Of a stretch of DNA of 64,000 nucleotides, positions 32,677 to 44,559 are shown in pieces. Origin of the DNA: Endomychus coccineus (taxonomy: Eukaryota > Arthropoda > Insecta > Coleoptera > Endomychidae); assembly GCA_958510875.1 (NCBI GenBank), contig OY294068.1, forward strand, positions 11,943,282-12,007,281, read 5' to 3'. The notes beneath the pieces were generated by a model. It had not been told where the DNA came from. It saw only the letters and a list, made by a program, of their open reading frames with translations, and searched no databases. A program made the position numbers and the translations under genes. Numbering within the stretch: position 1 is the stretch's first letter; every line of letters begins with the position of its first letter.

Positions 32677-34745
32677 AGTCCAGTCATTATAGGAGATTTT
32701 TGAGCAAATAATCGAAATTTTTGGGTACAGCTCAATTTTTGTACCAAAGTGTAGATTTTGGTATCTGAAAACATGTGTCACTGACGCGCCTGCGCGCGCA
32801 TTTTAGCATTCGTCAGAATAGATATATATATATACGTTTTTTTGCCAGTTTTTGCACAAAATGGAGAATATATCCAAATGTATGCATTTTATCGAAAAAA
32901 TGAAGAGGAGTAAAGTTGTTCAGAATTAAATTTCCTATAAAAATGCATTATTTGATTTTCCGATTTTCTTCGCAGTTTTCCCGGGCGCGTGAAAATAAAA
33001 TGCATATATATATATTTTTCAGTAAAATCAAATTTTCTCGAAACAGAAGCGTTCTATCAAAAAAAGTTTCAAACAAAAGTTGTTCAGAATGTCATTTTGC
33101 ATAGGAAAACACTATTCTGATTCCAAAATTTTCCGCGAATTTCCCATTTCAAAGCCTTAAACAAAAAAATACACGTATAAGTCGTATTTTATATATAACA
33201 AAAAATTTAAAAAACAGTTATGCATACATATATACACACACATTTGTATATGTATATATGTATGCATATATGAACTTATTTTTAATAATTATAATTTCTG
33301 CATAATAAAAATACGATTTTTAATAATTATAATTTTTTATTAGCTACTTCTTACTCTATACATGTAGAATATGGAGATTGTAACGAAGAAAACAGTACTG
33401 ATGAAGAAAATATAAGTAAAAAACCAAGATATAAAAGTCCATGATTACATGATGTACAAAAAAATAAATAAAATATTATAATTTCATAAATATATAAATA
33501 TGTATATAAAAATTATGTTTAACCTTTTTTTTTACCCAGCTCCAAAAAATCCTTTTTTCATCCATTACATTATATACTACCAGAAGTTGATTTTTTTAAA
33601 TTTACCAATAAATTTAAATTCGAAAAAAAGAAACTATATTAAATTTCCTACTGTGTCGTAAAAAACGAAAAAAAAATTGAATCTCGATGAATGGTATTTT
33701 TGAATTGAAATATTACATCAAAGTCTTGCTCAGCGAGTTGGATAATCTAGGCAATGAAACGTATCAAGCCCATATTTATAAAACTGCGGAAAATTATCCA
33801 TTAATTTTCCCATGATTTTCAACGTTAGTTTCTCTTTTTATTTTCATTTTACCATTCAAACAATGTTATGAAATTGTGAAACGTTTTTTTAGTATTTTAT
33901 GTTATTTAAGAAAGACACGTGTGCTTGCATTTTTTGTTTCAGCCTCATGATGGAAAATTCGTGGAAAATTTTATCAACACAATAGTGCTTTTTTATGCAA
34001 AATCCTATTTAGAACAACTTTTGTTTGGATCATTTTTTCATATAACGCTCCGATTTTGAGAAAAATTGACTTTGTCGATACGTCTGTTTTTCATTTTGAA
34101 AATGACTGGAAAATCGGGAAATCGAATAGTGTGTACTTATAGGAAATTTAATTCTAAGCAACTTTTTCTTCATTGATTTTTTCGCTAAAATGCACTATAT
34201 AAGCTCCAGAACTGTTTTTTAAATTTTTTGTTATATATAAAATACGACTTATACGTGTATTTTTTTGTTTAAGGCTTTGAAATGGGAAATTCGCGGAAAA
34301 TTTTGGAATCAGAATAGTGCTTTCCTATGCAAAATGACATTCTGAACAACTTTTGTTTGAAACTTTTTTTGATAGAACGCTTCTGTTTCGAGAAAATTCG
34401 ATTTTACTGAAAAATATATATATATATATGCATTTTATTTTCACGCGCCCGGGAAAACTGCGAAGAAAATCGGAAAATCAAATAATGCATTTTTATAGGA
34501 AATTTAATTCTGAACAACTTTACTCCTCTTCATTTTTTCGATAAAATGCATACATTTGGATATATTCTCCATTTTGTGCAAAAAATGGCAAAAAAACGTA
34601 TATATATATCTATTCTGACGAATGCTAATATGCGCGCGCAGGCGCGTCAGTGACACATGTTTTCAGATACCAAAACCTACACTTTGGTACAAAAATTGAG
34701 CTGTACCCAAAAATTTCGATGAAAATCTCCTATAATGACTGGACT
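32677..34745. mobile_element. Foldback transposon with ~540-bp inverted arms, (TA)n and GC-rich blocks
   Basis: The ends AGTCCAGTCATTATAGGAGA and its complement (ending at 34745) are inverted and flanked by ATAAT (32672-32676 and 34746-34750), a possible short target duplication. The left arm 32677-33219 pairs with 34210-34745 and includes the striking GCGCGCCTGCGCGCGC-type block (about 32786-32802 and 34631-34648), TATATATATA, and CGCGCCCGGGAAAACTGCG. The right side has a second, diverged sub-unit (about 33945-34200), so the arm motif is tandemly repeated. A short frame in the centre near 33370-33440 (EENSTDEENISKKPRYKSP) might be a leftover of an internal gene. There is no transposase. Confidence 0.87.
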
Positions 34746-34750
34746 ATAAT

Positions 34751-36114
34751 ATGATTCCTATTTGAATAGTATGATTTGTAATACGAAGATTTGTCATAAT
34801 CCATATCCACTTGTAGCATAATTCGTATAATTAATGGAAAACTAATCTTGCAATAGCAGAGGGTAGCAGTGTTTGCTCAGCATTACAGCTTGTCAAGAGG
34901 TTAGATTAGACGGCTAGACTGTGTAGCTTTAGCGAGCTCTCGGATTGCATGTTTAACCAAAGATTAGTGAGCGCGGTTTCAGTTGTCTTTCCTTTAATCT
35001 GGTCATTCCTGACATTATCTGCCCTCCGGGGTATTATTAATTTACCTTGTTAGCTGTTAGCATAATTGTGATTAGGATAAGAAGAAAAAATAAAAGATGT
35101 AACGTGTAATTGAGATTTTACCCAATTCTGTTGAGATCAGTATTGTTGTTTGTTCCATTCTGCATATATTTGCGTTCAATTGCAAAATTTCATCTACAAC
35201 AATTACGAAAGGTGATATTCTTCCAATAAGGAAGGCAATCGTGAAAAGATTGAAGCAGTATTTGAAAACAAATTAGATATTGGGCTAAGACTCGATAAAC
35301 TGCCAGTATCGATATGTTACAGAGTGAGGAAGTCTCCAAATCCATATTCACTTCCCCGTATTCATATTGGAAAGAATTTTGTCGATGTCCCAACATGGGG
35401 TGATGTGAATAGAAGTAATATAAGCATTTTCTATTCAAGGTGACTTACATTTTCCGATATACCCGACGCATTTGTTGAGTTTAAAACCTACATCATTCAT
35501 ATCAGTTTGACGTGACAATATTATGACGTTTCTAAAAATGTTTTAACGAGTTAATAAGGTACAAATGACAATATACATAGCTTTCAGATGATATCAATGT
35601 TGAAGCCAGCAAGTATACTAGACGTCTGCAAGATATCATCGTGTGGCGACATGTGTTTAATATAAACATTGCTTTAAAATGTTGCCCCTACAGTCTTAGT
35701 GACAGAGTGTCTGTTTGGTTTAGCATAAAATGCAAATAGGTCTTTGTGTACTCTTAGTTGATGGTTCTAAATCCATATGAGTTGAGCTATTTATGCACGT
35801 TGAGCCAACTATTGAGAATTTAACAAACCGATAAGCGGCCACTTTGTTTGTTTAGATTTACGTTACTGATTATCGTACAAATTAAGTTAAAAACTCTACA
35901 CCACATGCATGTTTATATATACAAGCTGTTGTGCAAATTGAATTCACGTACATGTGTAATCGACAATAATCTACTTCCTGCACCGCATTTGAAATGATTC
36001 TTAATTTCGGTTTCATTGAATATTCAACATTCGTTCAATGAGGTGGCTAATCCTGGAATATTCATGTCCTAATGTCACATATCGGAGCTGGGAGTAAACG
36101 AATCTAATACGTTC
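34751..36114. other. No gene recognised
   Basis: The plus-strand reading 35195-35440 has a few protein-like runs but many stops. No repeat family was seen. Confidence 0.35.
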
Positions 36115-36567
36115 ATGTATCCACTTTAGAACCAGATGTTTTACGTATGATTCATGAGGTAATAGGACAAGGCTGTCAGATCTTACCATAAATATAGTTA
36201 TTTCAGCATTCTACCTAAAATAAACTTTCAACATTATAAAGACGCATGTAGGAATTTTCGAGGGTTTCAATCAATTAAAATAGTATACATTTGACTTAAT
36301 AATTGAACGTCTGTTCATATTATTTATATATGACGTACATGGCTACCCAAAACCATTTTTCCACCTCATCATTAAAGAAAGAATAAACAAAATCCTTATT
36401 GGTACCTCATATATGGATAATATAAACGATAATACAGATAATTTCATAACATTCCGGAGACCTAAGAAAAAATAAAGGAATGTTTGATACCTAAAGACAA
36501 ACTCACACATTATATAAGTAAAATTGTTCAGGTTGCGATGTGAATCTCTAAACAATATTTGCAAGAA
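36115..36567 (+). mobile_element. PLE-B remnant, again head-to-head, cut by mariner
   Basis: 36115-36325 matches, in minus orientation, the region downstream of the PLE-B nuclease (AACCAGATGT..., TTCTACCTAAAATAAACTTT as at 40375). From about 36338 the plus strand resumes PLE-B coding sequence (TGGCTACCCAAAACCATTTT, ATTAAAGAAAGAATAAACAA), with many gaps, up to ATCTCTAAACAATATTTGCA. The junction falls between opposite orientations as in the complete copies. A mariner remnant starts at about 36568. Confidence 0.7.
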
Positions 36568-36960
36568 AAAAGGCAAGTTGAAAAGTCCCTGAAAAATGAA
36601 ACAAGAAAAGATATATTCACGACCAGAACGTTAGGCGTCCTTTGTGGTCATACCACCACAACGAAAATCAGTAAACCAGTCGTGAATCGTTCCAATCGAT
36701 AGTGAGAAATCCCCATAATGTTTAACAAGCAATGCTTTGGTTTGCGAAGTTTTTTTCACGCAAGAAATAATGTTTAATTAAGATGCGAAATTTATTTTTT
36801 CTCATGCTTACAAAACTCTTCAAGGCTGCTTGCTTTCGATTGGTGTTAAAACAGAACTCAATGAAGTATCAGTCTGACAATTCCAAAAATGCCTAAAAAA
36901 TCCATTTGAGTTTTCAAAAAGGCTCAAAATGAATGTTTCCGCTAAAATAGGCAGAATATA
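36568..36960 (-). pseudogene. mariner transposase N-terminal fragment
   Basis: The minus strand encodes a start-like region at about 36811 (MRKNKFRILIKHYFL). KKTSQTKALLVKHYGDFSLS, IGTIHDWFTDFRCGGMT and TKD follow: the helix-turn-helix N-terminal domain of mariner transposases. The 5' leader (TCGAAAGCAAGC, GTTTTAACACCAATCG) matches 48515-48570. AAAAGTCCCTGAAAAATGAA at about 36577 resembles a mariner terminal repeat in the wrong place for the coding orientation, so an internal deletion is likely. Confidence 0.75.
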
Positions 36961-36964
36961 TTAG

Positions 36965-38090
36965 ACCGATTACAATGATACTTCTCTTACCTTTATCGCA
37001 ATCGTCCATTTAGATATTAGGATATGATATGTATCAATTAATTAATTGGATAGTATGACCTACATTTTCAAACTAAGTAGAACTACTGATTGTTCAATTC
37101 CTAGCTTGTCGAATATCAATCAAATAATATATGTCAGAGCTCATCGCGACTCTATATTATTGTTATAACGAACAATGAATCATGAAAACGACATTTTTCA
37201 TTTCCACTAATTATAAGTATGATATAACATGGCTTTTTCAAATTTATCAGCGTAATGATGATGTATTGTATGAATATTTATAATTACTATAGGGAATGCA
37301 TTCTCATATTCTTTCTTCTGTTGCAGGTAATAAAACTGGATTTTTCATGAACGTAGGAGGTAAGCAGCTTTACAGTATTATGATGTGATCGTGACCAGGG
37401 ATTTCCTTGAACTCAGAAATTTATTAAAAATTTAGTATTGATATAACTTTGACGCGTGGGGTATCCTATTGTGATATAGGTACAATATAGCGTATCTTCT
37501 TTACTTATACCCACACTCAATTGAATAGAGGAATAACGTTGGAAATGTAGATACAATGAAATTACTTATATTTGTTCGCAAACACTCGATCGGAGAATGA
37601 ATTAATAAAATTGTATATGTTTAATTGTTACTAGACGTAATAAAAGGTACTCTCGATATGATTAAAGATTCATTATTTCATTCCATGATTTTAAACTTTC
37701 AATTGCCATTTATGGAAATATAAATGTTGCTAACAATTTGAAACTAAGTGACTTTGTATAAAAAAATTGAGTAAGTTAGTATAAAATGAAATAGAAATTA
37801 TAAATATTCAATTGTTACTAGCGTTAGCAATTTGGTTAGTGAAAGAAATTTTCGTAAATTGTGAATAAAACATGCATGTTTTTTAATCTTTTAATCATAA
37901 TTTACGGAAATATTTGTTGCTATTCACAACACTAATTGGGTCAGTGAAACATATTTTATCTCTTATTTACGGAAATATCTTTTTCTAACCCAATATTTAT
38001 AATTTCAATTTTAATTTATGCTGACTTACCAAGTTTATTTTTTGTCAAATTCGCTTGTTTCCAATAATTTTATATTAACTCACTATTTTT
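36965..38090. other. No gene; degenerate AT-rich repeats
   Basis: 37700-38010 contains several imperfect repeats of TTTACGGAAATAT-TTGTTGCTA and related phrases. No coding motif. Confidence 0.4.
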
Positions 38091-38091
38091 C

Positions 38092-38530
38092 ATAGTTTTG
38101 ATGAAAAATATATTTCTAATAAATTTTCAGGAACTTCGTTTTTATCAAGCAAAACGTGACATGGTGGCTTTATCAAACAAAGGCTTTACGAACTATGGTT
38201 TATTCCTTGAATTTTAAAATTAAGATTCAGAAGGAGGTGGTGAGAAAATTGAAATTAATAAGCTTAAAAATACAGGAAACCTCATAAATTTTCAGAAAGA
38301 CTTTACCAATTCTCCATTATTGAATTTATTTGTAAGTTACTCTTATCCTAATGTACACGTACCGCACTTATCCCCTCCTTCTTAATCTCAATTTTAATAT
38401 TTAAGGAATAGACCATAGTTTGTAGAACCATTGTTTGATAAAGTCAATGTATGGTGAAACATGTCACGTTTTGTTGATAAAAACAAACTTTGTGAAAATT
38501 TATTACAATTACTTTTTATCAAAATTATAG
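38092..38530. mobile_element. Small palindromic MITE, about 440 bp
   Basis: The inverted ends are ATAGTTTTGATGAAAAATAT...AATAAATTTTC and GAAAATTTATTACAATTACT...ATCAAAATTATAG. The arms continue inward through ACGTGACATG/CATGTCACGT, TTTATCAAACAA/TTGTTTGATAAA, AACTATGGT/ACCATAGTT and TTCCTTGAATTTT. The centre is about 38240-38380. It is non-coding, and the mobilising transposase is unknown. Confidence 0.75.
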
Positions 38531-38539
38531 ATATGAATT

Positions 38540-39945
38540 TTCAACAAGTAAGCACCAAAACCATCCAAATTACTATCCATTCATTATTATTATTTCAAAG
38601 AAATACCTATTGCGTTCTAAGTTAGTACGAAAAATTGTAGAAAAACGTTTCTTTAATATGAACATTCGAGTGTAGGTTCGGTTTGTGATAAATGACCTTT
38701 TGCATCTAATACTTTTATTTCATTCCTTCAAAGATATCGATTTTACGTAGTTCCTCACATCTATTTCAAGGAGGATAAACCGGTCAATCTGATGGTAGAA
38801 AAATTATATCAAGTGCTATGTAAATAAATAAATTTATTACTCTCATTATAGACATTTCACTATTTTTGTCTTTTTTACCATATTTCTTGTTGGCGGTTAC
38901 CTAACTTATTGAAACATCAGTGAGTCAGGAAATTATTACCTTCTCAGAAGAAATATTTATTTGATTTTATGAATAATTATGACGTTGCCATTTCTTATTT
39001 GTTGTGTAATAGAAGACTCTTATTTTGAATGAATAAATCTATTTTTTACATGTTAAGTAAATAAGTGCAATGTGCATGGTTAGAACGCGTCACTACAACT
39101 TACACAAAATAAGTTGTTGATATGTTATATTTTTTATAATATTACGACTTGAGACCGTGGACTGTACCGAGACTTCTGCTTGAAATTCTTGCTGTCGACA
39201 TAAAATCTCGGACTCGTTCTTACTAAAACTCTCGTCTCAGGTCTCGCTCTTGTCACGAGAGCGAAACCAAGAAACTCGCACTACGATTCGAGCATCTCAA
39301 ACCTCATTGATTAATCCCATGATTTATAAGAAAGAGTACCAAATTTTTGAATAGGTTCTTCCCAAGGAGCGATAATGAATGTGAAGCCTGGTGCTCAGTT
39401 CCATAAGTACTTTGTGCTTTGTTTTGTTGAATTGATACTAGAAGCAATCACAACTCGATCTCGATAATAAATAAATTCGAACCAAACGTTCCTCGGCTAA
39501 TTGATGTGTTTGCAAGTAAAATAATATACTTTATAGGTGATGTAATTGAATTTTCCTAGATTTCTACAGCAGCAGGTCCTGGTTCAATTAAAATGAACAA
39601 AGTTGGGTTGAAGCTATATTTCAGGGACTGCGGATCACATGGATAGTTTTCCACGCAGTTAATTTCTCAATAAATTACAATAAAATACTCAGCTAATTTG
39701 TGAAAGACGGCTTTGGACGCAGTAATAAGTTATCGGATTTCGCAGCCTCTATTGTATTCAACCGCAAAATCGTTCCACTATCTAGTGTTCTATCTCTATT
39801 ATAACGGGAAAAGCAAATTTCGAAATAAGGTAATGGATATTAATTACATTTTATCAATGAGTTATTCAACATGTAGTTCTTTCTGTTTTATCTTATATGT
39901 GACTTCGATGATCAGATGTATCACTTTCTTTGATATACTTCCATA
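38540..39945. other. No gene; CTCG-rich patch at 39140-39310
   Basis: 39140-39310 has repeated TCTCG/ACTCG words (ACTCTCGTCTCAGGTCTCG, TCACGAGAGCGAAACC). These could be a decayed simple-sequence element. The remainder is unassigned. Confidence 0.4.
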
Positions 39946-40012
39946 ATAATAAATTTATATATAAAAATTCTCGGGAAATAGGTCACATTAACACTCTGTC
40001 TTGAATATTTTC

Positions 40013-40054
40013 GTCTTTACATACGTTTCGGTCTCACGACCATCATCAGAAGAC
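40013..40054 (-). ncRNA. PLE-B hammerhead-like motif, left arm
   Basis: Minus strand: GTCTT / CTGATGA / T / GGTC-GTGA-GACC / GAAA-CGTATGT / A / AAGAC. One stem III base differs (ACGTATGT). Confidence 0.68.
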
Positions 40055-40664
40055 TTATTACTTCAACCCGATTACTTAGAACTAATTGTATTAACACAAA
40101 GCGTCCTTATGGCACAAATTTCGTTCAAATGCCAACGTCGCCGAAACGAACAGAAACATGAAATCGGAATTATAACACAGGAATGTTACAGCGTAATATT
40201 AAAAATCCACTATTTAGTAGAATTATCAACAAATACGACTACATTTCATAAATGTCTACGAGAGACTAAACAGACGAGACCATCTCAAGTGTTCCTTTAC
40301 GAACCAGATGTCATGATTTATTAGGTAATAAAAGAAGGTCTCTGGCCTCTGAGAAATACTTCAGACAATTCTACCTAAAATAAACTTTTAACACTTTATA
40401 AGGACGCAAGTAGGAATTTGCAAGAATATTAATTAATTAAATTAGTATAAATATGACTTAGTGTTTGAACGTCAGTCCTATGATTTACAGAATTGGAGTC
40501 ACGTTTTATGTGAATCATCTCCAGGATAGATCTTTCATAATAATTGGTTTCCTTAGTTAAAATATTAACATTTTTGTAATCAAATTGATGGTTATAATCA
40601 AAGCAGTGCTTAGCAAGGGCGGTGGAATTTTCTAAGTTATTATTTCTTGTGCTTGGAGTAATAA

Positions 40665-40706
40665 GTCTTCTGATGATGGTCGTGAGACCGAAACGTACGT
40701 AAAGAC
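40665..40706 (+). ncRNA. PLE-B hammerhead-like motif, right arm
   Basis: Identical in core, stems and ACGTACGT palindrome to 17009-17050. AAGAC (stem I 3') is at 40702-40706. Confidence 0.75.
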
Positions 40707-40809
40707 GAAAATATTTAAAATAGAGTGTTAATGTGACCTATTTCCCTAGAATTTTTATATATAATTCATACAGGATCAAGAATCTTTATTATTATAATAC
40801 ATTTATTAA

Positions 40810-41535
40810 CGAATAACGAATATTGAAGAAATTCTGTTTTTTTTTAAATCAGCTTTATATACTTCCAGCTTCATGGAAATGTTCTGGCATTCTCACATTA
40901 GTGTTTACAATGTTCAAACAAAGCAATTTCTTGACGAAATTGAATTTTGTACATAACCAATCCTTCTTGGGTATTGCGCTACCTCTGCACTGATATTCCA
41001 AAGCAGCTTTAGTCTTAATATTAACATATCTTATAAGGTTATCTTAAGTATAATAATCCAGCTTTGAAGTGAGGCCAAATGCGCTAAAGCATCAACGTTC
41101 AAGACTTATTTCACTCCCACGTAATCCCCTTAAATGTTACAATATGAGTTTCATGAAATACAATTAATCTAATGTGAGTTTCGAGGTGTGTCCTCGATTT
41201 GAAGACATCAAAGTTGCATTGTTACCATTGTATCGTCAATTTCCTGTGTGTTACTGTAAAGGAGTATTCGGTAGAGAAAAAAAAATGTACTCCAGTTGAG
41301 AAACGTGTATTGTACCTAAGTCATTGCAGTTTAACCGAATTGAATTTGTTATAGATGTTTTCTTATTGAATACGGGTTCTTTCTATCTATAAAAATTTTT
41401 GGAATTCAGAGAGGTATCCATTCAAAGGAGGTTCAATGGATTCTTCAATTGAACTGTCTTCAGTAAAGGTGTAACAATAGTCAGAGCCTCTTTTCTCACA
41501 TATTTAGGCAGAGTTTCGTAGGTTTTTCATCTCTT
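40810..41535. other. No feature firmly recognised
   Basis: Probably includes decayed upstream sequence of the R1/I-like element at 41539. No RT motif could be read. Confidence 0.35.
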
Positions 41536-41538
41536 CCA

Positions 41539-41961
41539 ATGTATTGGTTTTTTTGCATAGAGAAGAGGCTTAAAGATGGTGACAGGACTCCTCCCAGTCA
41601 TCTGAATAAACAATTACACTTAATGGGCATCGGTGATGACTCAGGTTGTGGTAGATGCGGGAGATCCTCTCATATCCTTGTAGAATGTCCAGCACTGGCT
41701 TCTCTTAGGCTACAGCACCTCAGCATCGCATACATGCCGCCCGAGGCCTCCGCCTTTATTCGATTGATAGGGGAAATATGTGCATATAGAAATCTAATAA
41801 GGAAGAAAAAATTCATGAAACTTAATCCACTCAATCCTAATATTTCTACTCCACCTTATACCCTCTTTAGAAAAAGTTTTCCACTCCGCTGCTTTAGTCC
41901 TGCCGTGATATTAAAAATGATTGCCACATTTTTCTACGTCCAATATTTTGGAATGTTTTGA
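41539..41961 (+). pseudogene. R1/I/LOA-type non-LTR ORF2 C-terminal end
   Basis: An open frame of 140 codons to a TGA. HLNKQLHLMGIGDDSGCGRC and GRSSHILVECPALASLRLQH show the CCHC-like knuckle (C-x2-C...H-x4-C) that follows the RNase H domain in R1/I-type elements. MPPEASAFIRLIG and a basic tail follow. The ATG at 41539 is not a true start because the knuckle lies at the very end of a ~1000-residue protein. The 3' untranslated region probably extends to about 42060. Confidence 0.8.
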
Positions 41962-42369
41962 AGTGTGAATTTATTACCCTTTGAGAGGGTGATAAAGGCA
42001 TTACTCCGCCCCCTCGCGAGAGCTATTTGACCCCCTGACGGCTATCATGTAGTGTAGCACAATCGTTATCAGAAACAATCGCTCCGGGACATCGTTTCTT
42101 GACCTGGATGTGCGCTTAGCTTTTTCGGTTGGTGGAAATGTATTAGAGTGAATTGTTTACTTGATAGGCGCGCAGTTTTATTGTTTCTTTTTAGCAGCTT
42201 GTGGAAACACTAAACACCAAGAAAATCTAGATTGTAGCTATATATTTTTATTTTCCTTCGCAGATAAACGCATAACGAAATTAAGAGAATTTTTAGGACG
42301 TGACATTTATCGTTCCTTCTTGGTAACAATGAAATACTATCTCTGAAAAAGTCTCACTGTTCAAAATAC

Positions 42370-42470
42370 ACTTCTGCGAACATTGTTTACGTTTCACCCG
42401 GAAATACTATCTTCGGTCCCGTATTGTTTTTGGTATATATCAATGACCTGTTTTTATTTGATTTCAAATA
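42370..42470 (+). pseudogene. Short non-LTR RT fragment (motif B region)
   Basis: The plus frame reads NTIFGPVLFLVYINDLFLF, the segment after the GVPQG loop in CR1/Jockey-type RTs. It is lost where PLE-C sequence begins. Confidence 0.6.
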
Positions 42471-42605
42471 TGTTATTATTTTACTCTGATGATGGCAGCC
42501 GAAAGATCCTCAGTACTTTAATAGCATTATCAGTGGATAAAGGTGATTATTTATTATCTATCGTGTTATAATATATCCACAGTGTGAACTCTTTATAGTT
42601 TATTA
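42470..42605 (+). mobile_element. PLE-C 3' end fragment
   Basis: A hammerhead-like motif at 42483, then AGTACTTTAATAGCATTATC, GTGGATAAAGGTGATTATTT and ATATCCACAGTGTGAACTCT, the same end as at 26750-26833. It is truncated to the last ~135 bp. Confidence 0.7.
42483..42514 (+). ncRNA. PLE-C hammerhead-like motif with deleted stem II
   Basis: ACT / CTGATGA / T / GGC-AGCC / GAAA-GATCCTC / AGT. The core and GAAA are intact, but stem II has lost its loop (8 nt shorter than the other copies). Confidence 0.5.
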
Positions 42606-42609
42606 ACAA

Positions 42610-44555
42610 AGAAGATTGTTGGTATTTTATACAAATCTGCAGTTTGATTCGCATTTTGATGAAATTCACGAGTGTTATCATTATCATTGACTTTCCAATA
42701 GTAGTCGAAACGGAAAGTTTCGCAAATATAACATCTAAACATGTCAACAACAACCATTTGGAACCACCGCTCTCCAACTAACAATTTACAGCTTTCCTGT
42801 AATGAAACCCAAATTCAGGATTGTATCAACCACTCCTTGCTTAGTACGAAGCTACAAACTTGTCTCAATAACTCTAGCGACTTCTGAAATTGAGGAAACT
42901 GCAACAAAACTTGGTCATTACTTTAAAATCACTGTTTACAACGATAGAGCTTCATGTTAGTATCCATTTCGTAGTATGAAAATCATAAAAATGAGAAATC
43001 AAATTGCTTCTGAATTAAACGAGAGAAATATGATTCGAAACTCTCCCATTTAACATAAATCGTAAGAAGTAGTGTTTGTTCAGTAATGGCAAGATACAAC
43101 TATCATAATAAGTTACCCATGAACTACTTCTTCCGATTTGCTAGCTTTGCGTTAGTGAAGTTGGTGCAAGCAGTCTGAAATATGAAATTTGTAAATTCCC
43201 GCCAGGACAAAACAAACTTGTTTTGAATACCCTTAATGAGAGGCAAACGAAAATAGACGTTTGTTACTTAACGTAACGTCATGATAAATTCCAAGGCAAT
43301 CATCCCTATGGCCCGTATAAAACGTATATTGTTGGATCAATCGTGGGAAGAGTAAATAAGTAGTAATCAATGTTGAAGAACACTTAGTCTAACAGCTTGG
43401 GGAGAAGTGACGGGAAATAGAAGTTATGTGTGAATTGCTACTTACCAGTCTATTGTACTTTACTTGTGTAGATGAGCTCCCCCAGTTCTACTATCCAATA
43501 AAATCTTCCGACTTTGGACCTTATTTTAGATGGGACCTATTCGAATTCTAGGCTTTCTGTTTTTCCATGCATACGCAACATCAGTTCATCCTAGGCAGAT
43601 TCATCTGATTGAGCTTCTGTTAATTGAGTTACGGGAAGCTATGCTGTTCGTCACTAGAAGTAACACGTCTTCTTCTCACTTGTCCTGACACTCGAATATC
43701 TGAGTCCTACCTACATTCCATCATTTTGGCAAGGTGATCATCCATATCAGGTCCTTTGATTTGCTTGCGGTCATCGGGTGATAAAACGGTAGAAGAAACA
43801 AGTTATATTTGTTTTGATTCAGTGCATCTTGAATTTGTATATACTATGCTACTATTTTCAATAACAATCTCAATAGCGAGTGCCTCAAAACTAAACGAAT
43901 GAGTTCAAACTAATTTACACAAACAAACAGGATCCCTTTGAAGTACCAACATTTTACGGAATAGCAATTTCTCCAACACGCTTTCAGAAAGTATCTATTC
44001 TATGATGAAAGATCAGATTGCAACATATATCATTCTGACAGAATGTGTCAGAATGTACATTCTATCATAAGATAGCGGCTAAGCCGTTTCTGATTGGTCG
44101 GAAGCAGTGATAGAATCCATCTTCTGACACAGTATGTTGAAATAATATTTTAATAATGAGATATTTTAATAATCAATTAGTAATATTTTGCGAAATAAAT
44201 AATAGGTTTTTTGTGAAATTTCTCAAATCTTGTTAGAGAAAGTATAGTCTACTAACACGTTTGGAAGGCATATTCCACAGTCGCAAACCGTAGCCCTCGC
44301 CTTCGGTTTGGGACTAGAAACGTCCGCTCGAAAAACGTAAAATGACTTATCAAAGTACAAGTTTAGACGTTTACAGACGAGGCGACAAAGGAGCCGACTC
44401 TAAAATTCCTAAACGGGTGCTTTGATGGTATTTTACGACCATGTGTCTCGAATTCTTTTATTTCATACTGTTTTATCAAAATAACTAATTGAAATTTTAA
44501 TCTCTAGTGTCAGAATACTGTCTGTCAAAGAAATTGACACTGCATTTTGTTCGAC
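42610..44555. other. No gene recognised
   Basis: About 1.9 kb unassigned. 44000-44140 has short inverted words (ATTCTGACA, GATAGAAT) that could be a decayed MITE end. Confidence 0.35.
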
Positions 44556-44559
44556 TCGA

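Larger units (their letters stand above)
39959..40793 (+). mobile_element. PLE-B palindromic copy without RT, with 13-bp target duplication (one mismatch)
   Basis: ATAATAAATTTAT at 39946-39958 and ATAATACATTTAT at 40794-40806. The left arm runs in minus orientation from the family end through the hammerhead-like motif and 3' non-coding region into the C-terminus of the nuclease (about 40430-40655, with AGAAATAACAACTTAGAAAA in complement). The right arm (about 40657-40793) is only the plus-strand ribozyme region and terminus. The arms differ in non-coding length but share CAGAAGACTTATTACT. As elsewhere, the left end lacks the last ~30 nt found at the right end. Confidence 0.85.

Noticed and set aside
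40001..40324. 107-codon plus frame as a gene
   Set aside because: It is the antisense of the PLE-B 3' region, beginning inside the ribozyme-like motif. The coding orientation of that arm is minus.
43990..44140. Short inverted words as a MITE
   Set aside because: The inverted matches are only 8-12 bp and several overlap as direct repeats. There is not enough evidence for defined ends.
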